A stretch of 64,000 bases of DNA from Puffinus mauretanicus (Eukaryota; Chordata; Aves; Procellariiformes; Procellariidae): the NCBI GenBank assembly GCA_023333565.1, contig JAJKFH010002646.1, positions 2,046,001-2,110,000 on the forward strand, read 5' to 3'. Shown in pieces: positions 25,261 to 34,513 of this stretch (positions are counted from its first letter, which is position 1; every line of letters starts with the position of its first letter). Under the pieces are notes generated by a model, which saw only the letters and a list, made by a program, of their open reading frames with translations, had not been told where the DNA came from and did not search any database. Made by a program: the position numbers and the translations under genes.

Positions 25261-25342
25261 ATGCATGTAGAATTGAAAAGACCTGAACACCTGGCTTAGT
25301 TGTCCCTTCTGTAAGGAAGTTTGTATGCATGTAGAATTGAAA
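25253..25342 (+). repeat. 26-base direct repeats around an LTR-derived insert
   Basis: A 26-base sequence beginning AAGTTTGTATGCATGTAG occurs at 25253-25278 and again at 25317-25342. Between them lies a segment (25276-25318 counting overlapping ends) that matches 24478-24520 of the 5' LTR-like segment with one C/T difference. The arrangement resembles an insertion with a flanking duplication, or template switching during reverse transcription. Confidence 0.85.
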
Positions 25343-25343
25343 C

Positions 25344-25372
25344 AAAAAAAAAAAGAGAAAAAAAGGGGGAAA
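25344..25372 (+). other. Polypurine tract of the retroviral element
   Basis: An uninterrupted purine run ending AAAAAAAGGGGGAAA directly before TGTGGAGAGA. This is the expected primer site for plus-strand DNA synthesis immediately upstream of a 3' LTR, and it supports 25373 as an LTR start. Confidence 0.82.
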
Positions 25373-25551
25373 TGTGGAGAGATCTTTGTGTTGTAGTGTA
25401 AATAACTTCTGTAGATTGTAACGTTATATGATAAAAGAAAATAGTTAAGATGAATATTTGTTTGACTAAAAGGAGAATGACCATGCCCATATTGGGATTC
25501 GTCATTACTCTGGGTTCGCACTCCCACTCCGACCCATGGGTCACTCCGACA
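25373..25551 (+). repeat. 3' LTR-like segment
   Basis: 179 bases, from TGTGGAGAGATC directly after the purine tract to CTCCGACA, followed by the right target repeat. It is half the length of the 5' segment and matches it only at the first ten bases. Its end contains a 12-base perfect palindrome GACCCATGGGTC (25531-25542) between two copies of CACTCCGAC. No polyadenylation hexamer or TATA box is evident. It may come from a different LTR subfamily. Confidence 0.65.
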
Positions 25552-25558
25552 GACACTT
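25552..25558 (+). repeat. Right target-site duplication of the retroviral element
   Basis: GACACTT, identical to 24462-24468, directly after the terminal CA of the element. Confidence 0.75.
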
Positions 25559-28047
25559 AACATGTTATTTTTATATAGGCAAGTTCTACTCCTTTCAAAA
25601 ATACCATCCAACACAAGCTGTAAGATGACCCTGAAGATCCTCTTTAGGAGTCAAAAGAGCACAACTTCGTTTTATGACAAAACCGGTATTCTTTGCTGAC
25701 TGCATGGAGATAAATCCTTAACGCCTGATTTTCAGAAGACATTAAGCATCCAGTTTCTCAAAAAAATAAAGTTACAGCCCTTTAAGACACCTTTAGTTAA
25801 AGGCTGATCCCTCCCACACTGTTGTCCCCACCCTCACTCACCACAGGGCTGGTCAGTGCTCTACTTCCACCCTGTCACTGGGGCATGCAGGAATGCTTTT
25901 GATCAGATGTGTCAGAGGTTACACTGGTGACATATTTTGCCTGACAGAGTCATGCTCGACTGCTCGACTCAAAACCCGGAGTGAAAAAATCAAAGTATTT
26001 CAAAAGCATTATCTGTAGTGCTTGTTTTCAAGGTTTTGGCACTGTCTCTCCCATGTTTGTCCATTCCACATTTCCAGCTTTACTAGCTTCCTTTTGCTCA
26101 TTTTCCTTTTTTTTTTTTGCTGAGCAAGACATTCCTTCTTCACGCCTCCCTCTATTCCCTTATCTCCTAACACTGCCCACTACCTTGCAATAGGCCAGCA
26201 AACCTTGCCTTCCCTTTTCAAACACCCCTTTACTAGGTCATAGCCACGGTCCCACTATCCTCAAAGCATATACTGCTAGAGAAAAGTACAGAATACCACC
26301 CAGGCTTACATAGTGTCATTTTTCTAACTCCCCACTTTATGTGATGTTATATGTGATATGTTATGTTATAACATAAATTCCTCCCGGAGGCATAGCATTT
26401 CATATAATTCTTTCTTTTGCCTTTTAAAAGCACATATTCTTAAAAGTCCTTCAGCCCATTATCCAGTAGGCACCTACAATGCATTTTTCACAAACAGAAA
26501 AACCAAGTATAAACATACTCTAAATTTCTGATTTCTAAATGTGTGTATATATTTTGGTTGCATTCAAGAAGAACAATACCAACTTGATTCCTAAGAGATA
26601 CAAGTAGACTGCTATATGACCCATCTTCACTGTACCTTTCCAATATTTAATTAACTTGTAAAGTGAACTTGTAAAGGAATAGCTCTGGTTGGTTTCCTCT
26701 AGATGAACCAACAACAAAAAAAAAACCAAGAGAAGATAAAGAATCAATGCCTACCTCTCTCCACCCCTTTAGGGAAACATACCACTAAATTATGATTCTC
26801 CATTAATAATTATAGTTTTATATTTGTTCAACAATTTTTAATCCCTCTGATACATGGTATTCAGACCTTTTCCTACGTTAAATCTTTTTCCATCAGGATG
26901 TTTGGGTTGCCAAATCAAATATCCTGAAACACATCATAAAGGCCAGCATTTCTATGAGGCTACTAATCTGCCTGACTTAAAAATAAAAAAAATAAAAACA
27001 TGACACAGTAGATGAGTTGCATTTCACAGTATGATTTAGTCCTCTTACCTACTTTGGTCCAAGTCCTACTTCAGTACTTCTTTCCAAAACTATGTCAAGC
27101 TGACAGCCTATGAGCAGTCGTACACTCTACTCACCCAGTTAAGCCCCGACACAAATTAGTTTCCATCTGTAATCTGGAGTACTCTAATTTTAGATTAGCA
27201 GTCCACAGAGTTTCTCATATTACTCCTCTCTAACTCCTTGATACAAGTTATTGGCATCTTCTAAGTTATGTCACATTTTAATAGCTGTTTTTAAACATCC
27301 TCCTGGCTGGCTAAAGTGGAAAGAATGCCATCAACATTTGTATCTGACTAAAATCTAGCTTTTTAACCACATACCTGACAAACATTGAGTATTTTTGTCT
27401 TTAAGCACTGCTCTGTGACTTCTACCTGGTCACAGAGCACCAACATTAAAGTTACTTTTGTTTCTAACAAAATCTTTCTTTCTCTAACTGTCTGGCTGTC
27501 CTCCCTCCATCCATGCCATTTTCTTACTAATTTTATACATTGCTTCATTATCTGCTAATATATATTCATGGAATAAAAGCTGACAGCCATCTATTTAGGG
27601 ATTTCTGGTGGCAGGAAGAAGGGCAAGAGTATTTTTAATAGCCGCTTCCACCTCTATTCTCAGCCATTTTATCTTTGACCATCTCCCTTGATTGTGGATT
27701 CTCCCACAACTAGCAAGATTTTTGTAAGCCATTCCAAAGCACTCTGATTTTTCTGTTCATATTTCATCTTTCACCTCATTTTATTCAAAAGCTTTCTACC
27801 TTTTGAATTTCCTCCTTTGAGAGCAAAAGACTGTATTCATCTGACCACATATGGACTTCTATCACCCAAGATACCCACACCTGAGCTAGTTATCCTAGAC
27901 TGGCTTTGAAGATAAAGGAGGGAAATATGCATGGCAACTGGGGACAAGTAATCCCATTCCCAAATACATATCTAAAATAAATCATATAAACTGTCTCATA
28001 AAAGGGTCTCTCCTCCTTCATTAAGGTAAGCCTAAAACATTCCTGCC
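25559..28047. other. Non-coding stretch, no gene seen
   Basis: AT-rich sequence with short frames only. It contains a T-run at about 26108-26118 and a 16-base perfect palindrome TTATGTTATAACATAA (26361-26376). Nothing supports an exon. Confidence 0.5.
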
Positions 28048-29164
28048 CGGACATAGTCCCCCACAATATCCTTCTCTCTAAACTGGAGAGATACGGATTT
28101 GATGGGTGGACTATTCGGTAGGTAAGGAATTAGCTGGACGATTGCATCTAGAGGGTAGTGGTCAACAGCTCAAAGTCCAGATGGAGATTGGTGACAAGTG
28201 GTGTCCCCTCAGGGGTCTGTATGGGGACCAGTACTGTTTAATCTCTTCATCAATGACATAGACAGTGGGAGGGAGTGCACCCTCAGCGAGTTTGCAGATG
28301 ACATCAAGCTGAGTGGTGCAGTTGACATGCCTGAGGGACGGGCTGCCATCCAGAGAGACCTGGACAAGCTCGAGAATTGGGCCCATGTGAACCTCAGGAG
28401 GTTCAACAAGGCCAAGTGCAGGGTCCTGAACATGGGACAGGGCAATCCCCAGTATCAATACAGGCTGGGGGGATGAAAGGATTGAGAGCAGCCCTGCTGA
28501 GAAGGACTTGGGGGTACTGGTGGACAAAAAGCTGGACATGAGCTGACAATGTGCACTCGCAGCCCAGAAGGCCAACTGTATCCTGGGCTGCATCAAAAGA
28601 AGCGTGGCCAGCAGGTCGAGGGAGGTGATTCTGCCCCTCTACTCCGCTCTGGTGAGACCCCACTTGGAGTACTGCATCCTCAGCACAGGAAAGACATGGA
28701 ACTGTTGGAGTGGGTCCAGAGGAGGGCCACAAAAATGATCAGGGGTGTGGAACGCCTCTCCTATGAGGACAGGCTGAGAGAGTTGGCATCATTCAGCCTG
28801 GAGAAGAGAAGGCTTTGGGGAGACCTTATTGCAGCCTTTCAGTACTTAAAGGGGGCTTATAAGAAAGATGGGGACAAACTTTTTAGCAGGGCCTGTTGCG
28901 ACAGCACAAAGGGTAATGGTTTTAAACTAAAAGAGGGTGATTTAGACTAGATAGAAGGGAGAAATTTCTTACAACGAGGATGGTGAGACACTGGACCCGG
29001 TTGCCCAGAGAGGTGGTAGATGCCCCATCCCTGGAAACATTCAAGGTCAGGTTGGACGGGGCTCTGAGCAACCTGATCTAGTTGAAGATGTCCCTGCCCA
29101 CGGCAGGGGGCTTGGACTAGATAACATTTAATGGTCCCTTCCAACCCAAACCACATTCAATGAT
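28048..29164 (+). mobile_element. CR1 LINE, 5'-truncated copy with reverse-transcriptase region
   Basis: About 1.1 kb of CR1, from inside the reverse-transcriptase domain (the [18 protein letters not shown] motif near 28056) to a short 3' untranslated region with the family ending TGGTCCCTTCCAACCCAAACC. The octamer tail is nearly lost (ATTCAATGATATT). It belongs to a different CR1 subgroup from the copies at the left end: it reads YRLGG where the 3376 copy reads [10 protein letters not shown], and the two 3' ends differ. The GC content is higher than the flanks. In-frame stops and frameshifts show it is inactive. Confidence 0.93.
28056..28950 (+). pseudogene. Decayed CR1 ORF2 reverse transcriptase
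   Basis: The coding remnant runs through at least three frames. The first part (from 28056) has TAG stops near 28119, 28131 and 28149. An extra base within CCCCTCAGGGG near 28205 shifts the frame so that 28198-28476 reads [18 protein letters not shown], then the catalytic FADD motif (28291-28302, the YADD/FADD aspartates that bind metal in reverse transcriptases), then [16 protein letters not shown]. It stops after YRLGG. From 28549 onward further pieces ([18 protein letters not shown]) lie in another frame. The endonuclease domain and the first reverse-transcriptase motifs are absent by truncation, so no active enzyme can be made. Confidence 0.9.
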
Positions 29165-30179
29165 ATTTAACTACACCACAGCTGTAGTAAGTTCAGCAAG
29201 GTGAATCCTTTCCATAGGTATTTCTTCCAACTTTCATGAACAATTAGATCTTCACAGAGTATTCAAAGGTAATGATAACAATACAAACCCACTGTGGGAC
29301 AGAGAAAATGCATTTCTAGTGGTTTTCCACATTAAGGCACCATCATATTTACTTTCAGAATGTAATTCCTATTTGTTTCATTGTAAAGAAGCTTAATTGC
29401 TGAAGTTACCATTTTTGAGGTACTTAGCTGATTCACAGATATCTGTATTTACGTGACCTGCCAAATAGCTTCTATACCATTTCCAGGGCCACCTTTGGTC
29501 AAAGCGCTATACATCTGCAGGGTCATCTACAGCCCTGGGCCTCATCTAACAAGCTCTGCAGAGCTGTTTGAGTGTTGCTTTATACCTTTTTCCCCACTGC
29601 TCCTAGTTGAGTCTTGCCCTAAAAGTCTAGGACCTAAGCCAGTTTCCTTCCTTTCACTGCTTTCCATGCATTACATAGAAGCTCCAATTGCCGCTCGAAG
29701 GACATCACTATTCATACAAAAGACCAAAAACCCTCATAGCAGGTACCATTTCAAGGAGATAATAAGTACTTTTGTAAATGTGTCTCACATACGCTTTCCG
29801 TTATTTCATCACTGTTTAGTTTAAGCTGTTAAAAACCCCCTCCATATGTTTTGAAAACATTTCAGGATGTTGATGACGAGCATTTATAGCTATAGAATTA
29901 ATCACTGCTATGAATTGCATCAGGTATGCAGAAAGGCTTTAAGGTTACATAGCTTTCAACAATCAAAATAGAGGAACTTGGCGATTCATTCTAGCCTCCA
30001 TACATTAAATTGCTGACACACTAATAAGACCTTTGCTCTAAATGAACAGCAGCATTTGTTCTTAATGTAAACAGACTAAATATTCAGCTGCTTCTTTTTT
30101 ATACCAGTCATTTTAGAGCAAGAGCTTCAGATGAGCATATATTCCATGGAATAATGTTGTAAATAAAACACAGCTAGAG
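29165..30179. other. Non-coding stretch, no gene seen
   Basis: AT-rich, with one uncharacteristic 123-codon frame (29453-29824, plus) that has no domain or splice context. No repeat family seen. Confidence 0.5.
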
Positions 30180-30448
30180 TGCTTGAAACTAATTGTATTA
30201 AGAAATTCTAGAACACAAGGCTGGTTTACTCTGCTTAGCACGCAAAGCTAGGCAACGGGTGGAAAAAACCTAAGGCATTTGCACAGCTTCCTTTGCCTCC
30301 TTCTTCCCTTCTTCATACTGTATTACCTCTGGCTTTGCTGATATATGTTTGTGTGTACGTATACATATGTACACACACCACACAAAATACACGGCAGAGT
30401 ATAGCAGCCTTGTATTGTACAATTTCTTAATACAATTAGTTTCAAGCA
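30180..30448. repeat. Perfect 28-base inverted repeat with 213-base spacer
   Basis: 30180-30207 (TGCTTGAAACTAATTGTATT and eight more bases) is exactly reverse-complementary to 30421-30448. Pairing fails at both flanking positions, so the perfect match is exactly 28 bases. The spacer holds a smaller GTGTGTAC...GTACACAC hairpin near 30350. No transposon termini or target duplication are obvious. Confidence 0.9.
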
Positions 30449-30499
30449 TATATAAAAAAATATATATATAAATGAACATAAAGGATATACACGTTGTTA

Positions 30500-30553
30500 T
30501 GCAGAATGGTGAAAACCTTTCTGGAGAAAATAAAATGTTTTCACCATTCTGCA
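30500..30553. repeat. Hairpin with perfect 17-base arms
   Basis: TGCAGAATGGTGAAAAC (30500-30516) is exactly reverse-complementary to 30537-30553, with a 20-base loop. It would fold as a stable stem in either strand. The stem is shorter than usual for a microRNA precursor. Confidence 0.92.
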
Positions 30554-33500
30554 CAGGACAAAGCAGACCGTTTCCCTAGAAATGGCAGCACACATCAGAA
30601 CTGCAGCTATCAACTCTGCAAAATCAACACTGCAATAAGAAAATATTAATCATACTCTCAAAGTATACAGAAGGTGATGAGGGCAAGGGAAAAAAAGTAC
30701 TATAAACATTATTGTAAGGAGATCTCTTAACAGCCTATGGCCTTCAGAAGAGTGCACAAACTCTTCCCAAAGCTTTTATTACAATGAAGTAGTTAGAAAG
30801 GTTGTTGACTGATTAGCCTTTTATTTCTGAAATTGAGAAAAAAAGTTTGAAAAGTTTGAAAAAGATAGAAAAAGTTCAAGCCAGTAATAGAGAACAGCAT
30901 TACAGGACAACTGGATGTGGGAGTTAATACATGTATAAGCCGTGATGGCCTTGAAGACAAAAGAAAGAAATTTAAGTTGCATCTAATGAATAAGGGTGAG
31001 TCAGGGGAGGAAGGCAGAGAGATGACTGATCTGGTGAAAGCAAAGAGACAAGAGACCTCTGCACAACATCCTGGAGTGCTAAAAGCAAATCCTCTGTCCT
31101 TACACAAGACAAGGATAAAAAAAAAGGAGTGCAATGAAGAGGACAGAACCACTCACAACTTCTCCAGGCAGATGCTGAAAGACCAACTATTGTCTGAAAC
31201 ACACCTGAATGCCCAGAAGAGACTGCAAAAAAACCAGTGAGCAATATCCCTCTCTTCCACTGATATTCTTGCCTTGTTATAGGCAGAAGCTCTGGAGTTA
31301 ATTTTCTATGCTCTGCATTATCAAAGGAGGTATGTACTTAATCAAAGGGTATACAAGGGAGGAGGGAAGAAAAATAATCTTCAGCAACACAAGACAAAGC
31401 TACTGAAAATATCTCCAATTTACCCACAAGAAAAAAATCAAGTGCCAATGACAGGAAGTCTGAATCGGAGGAAAATGCTGGCTATCCATATTAAATCAAG
31501 AGAAGTATTGTTAAATAAAAGAAGCTACGTTTACATCCACAGCTAAAAAGATGCCTCAAGCCACGATCTGGAAAAACACTATGTCACTGCACAGCACATG
31601 GCTTTCTTCTCATATCCTTTGTTTGTTTATTTGTTTCATAATAACTGTTTGAAGCTTTAGGAAAAAAACAGAACAGTCTGTATGTATCAGTACAAAAAAA
31701 AAGGAGTGATTTCATGCATCTTAGTCGATAAATTACTGCTTAAAGGGAAAAAAAAAGAGATATGCCCAATTCAACTCAAAAGACTCATCCTTTCCAATTC
31801 AGATTTGTTGTAGAGCTACAGGATTAGCTCATCTTCTTTTACCGTGTTTTTACACAAAACAAGCACATTGTATAACGCCTATTTCACATACCATTAACAA
31901 AGAAAACTCCCCAAGAAGTATGGCTATTTAACACTGTCACTTTTCAAGCAAAGAGTTAAAGCATGTAGCTGAACAATTTACGGTTTTGAGTGTGGCTTGA
32001 GTAGGAACAGCAGCTCAGTACTGAAAGCTTTCCATTCACATCATCAACTGTATTCTCTTCATAACAAGTGCATATGTAGGCAGATGGATTGTGCCTTTTC
32101 CAACAGCTGCCCCACCACTTTAAAGACGATTTCCATAAACAGCATGCACGGGTAAGTAGCACTGGTTGACTTTCCCCTTTTTGTTCCCTTCTTCCTGGCC
32201 AGCAGGCAGAACTTCTGCAGAGTCAAAACCAGGACCCCTCAGACGAGAATTGCTCTTCCCTTTCAAACAGGGCCAGGAGGGAAGCAGCTTTTTTAAGAAT
32301 ACATCCATTAATTCAGCAGAGGGGTGAAGAGGGGCTTGACTTGACCTACCAAATCGGGAAGCCAGAGCCTGAAAGCAAGACCTTGCCTTCCAAGTAGGAC
32401 AATGACCTCAACAAGTACCAGCTACGACAACATATACGAGCATTTAGGGTAACACAAAACTAGCAGCCAGCTTCCACCGCAGACAGAAATTAAGGACCAC
32501 TGCTCTAACGTTATTCTGAAGTTTAGCCCTAGCAGGTTTTATGAGGTAGCTGGCAGAAGAGCAGGTTACATGTCTGAAGCTGTTTTTCTGGAAGAAAACT
32601 CCTCGCTGCATGTAGTGAGATTAGAGGCTGAAGCAAACAGTCCCAACATACCACTACATTTTCCAAGAGGAAACATGCTGAACTTTGAGACGGTACGTAA
32701 TTCAGGAAGAAGAGTAATAGAATGGGTATTGAAAGAATTTCCTGCCAAAGCACAAGTATTATCAATATGTAAATCTTCACAGGAGGTACTTAATGCTTTT
32801 GATATTAAATACTCTGCTTGTGCAAGTTCTCTCCTATTGCTCAATCCTCTTCTTCAAATATATAGCGACGCTTTCCAGATGATGAGACTATGTCAAGAAT
32901 CCTCTGCCTCGATAGTGTTTCTCAAGTGCGTCCAACTTCCATGAATTTCATTACAAGGTCATTTAGGAAATTCTCCGGGTTGTCAATAAAGCCAGTTTTA
33001 AGCCCAGAAAGGCTGCAAAAGCACTCGCCTAAAAACTTGGTTTTTGTTGAACCACATCTCTTAACTACTGTCCTACTTTGTCAACAGTAACACCCATCTC
33101 TGTCATTCACAAATATAATCTGACTGTTGTCAGTAATTCCCATTTTGCTTTTGCTGTAGATACTCACAGAAAATTCAGCTACTTCTACAATGAATGTAAG
33201 CCCTATCTCTGACATCTGCCTTGGCCCTGAACTCAGTCAGTATGTTGCTAAGTTTGCAATACTTGTAAGTCAAATGTTGTGTTCACACTGACTTTCCTTG
33301 CTTTGAGTTCACTACAAGCTTTTCAGAGTTTCTTAGATTTGCAAGAAAAGGTTTTTGGAAACCTCTGCCCATTTCAGCTGCTCCCTCTGCTGTACTTACA
33401 AAAAAGATCAACCTAAAAACACAGCCTTATCAGCATCTATCCTAACTTCAAATCCACATACCATCCAACCAAACCATCATCTTTCAAGATATTTATAGCC

Positions 33501-34470
33501 AGGCAAATAACTGGCTAAAAAGATATGTCTTCTGTCTTTCTCCATTTTAATTAAGCAAACAACTCAAAGCCACCTACACAGACAATTGCTCCTAAGCCCA
33601 TCCCTCTGTCCCCCTGGTTTTCCTCTCACTCTTCCCATTTGTCCCCTGCCCACATCATCTGGATGTCACTTTGATGCCACTAGTCTTGAATTAGATAGTG
33701 ATCCCTTGATGGGAGAACTCGTATCTTACTACAGATGGCAAAGCGTGCAAGATGAGGTACAGTGCTAATCCTAACAGGAGCCTTCAAGGACTACTGAAAT
33801 ACAATGTAATCTGAATCTATGGCAAGTGTAGAAATCTACACCAAAGCCTGTTTGCAAAGCATGGATTAGTGAAGTTTCCTCAAATATAGAGCATGCTTTC
33901 TTGACATTGCAGATACCACTTTAGCTACCTACATGTCAATAATATTTTGTAAGAACTCTGACCAGGCCATTAGCTCCTTTAAAAAAAAAAATTCAGAAAC
34001 TTCAGAGAGTTTTAGGTTACCTGTATCTTATGTGAAATGTAAAGGGACAGATTAATATTTAGATTATGTCCCCTCATATTTTTATATGAGCACGCATACA
34101 CATTTGAGAAAGAAGGACACTGACAACAAGAAAAAACAAGTTAACAACACTCTCTTTACCAAAGGCGTAGATATTTAACATACATATCAACAAGATGCAT
34201 ATCTTCTCTCAAGAGTGAATCCACAAGTGCTTTCAGTATCAACTTAAATCACTTACTGCTACAACCTCGCTGCTCTTTTTCTGGTATGATAGCAATCATC
34301 GTTAAATATCGTCCCAATCACATACACGGTTCTCTCTGTCCTGGGGTCATATTTAAGCACAGCGGTCCACCCACACATAAAACTAGTTGGCAGGACTGGA
34401 GTCTTGAAATTGTCTCAACTGACTTCTAGAAAAGTATGAATCAGCTTTCAGCATTTCCTCGTCTTTTTTT
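30554..34470. other. Non-coding stretch, no gene seen
   Basis: Mostly AT-rich. Frames of up to 124 codons on both strands at 32529-32944 overlap each other and lack motifs or splice borders, so they are not called. No RNA gene or repeat family recognised. Confidence 0.5.
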
Positions 34471-34513
34471 GAAAGGGAGGAGGGAAGGAGAATGAAAGGA
34501 AAGGGAGGAGGGG
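34471..34513 (+). repeat. Polypurine run
   Basis: 43 bases of G and A interrupted by one T (34493), built of GGGAGGAGGG-like blocks that read partly as a mirror repeat. Such tracts can adopt triplex structure, but no function is shown here. Confidence 0.75.

Larger units (their letters stand above)
24469..25551 (+). mobile_element. Small mosaic endogenous retrovirus, defective
   Basis: A 1,083-base element bounded by TG...CA and flanked by GACACTT on both sides. In order it has a 5' LTR-like segment (24469-24828), a lysine-tRNA-type primer binding site (24831-24848), a leader with a splice donor (24943/24944), a gag start with a stop after 24 codons (24987-25061), a degenerate repeat array (25096-25260), a purine tract (25344-25372) and a 3' LTR-like segment (25373-25551). 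The primer site and Met-Gly gag start resemble avian class II (beta-like) elements. No pol or env is present. The two LTR-like ends share only their first ten bases, which is abnormal for one integration and points to recombination. Lack of any long frame makes it non-functional as a virus. It lies antisense to the presumed minus-strand gene. Confidence 0.82.

Noticed and set aside
26361..26376. 16-base palindrome TTATGTTATAACATAA
   Set aside because: Perfect, but made only of AT-rich words in AT-rich sequence and short enough to occur by chance in a 64-kb window.
28162..28732. Minus-strand frames of 109-144 codons
   Set aside because: They are antisense shadows of the CR1 ORF2 remnant on the plus strand.
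32529..32944. Frames of 83-124 codons overlapping on both strands
   Set aside because: Open on both strands with no recognisable motif and no convincing acceptor/donor pair, so coding is not supported on either.
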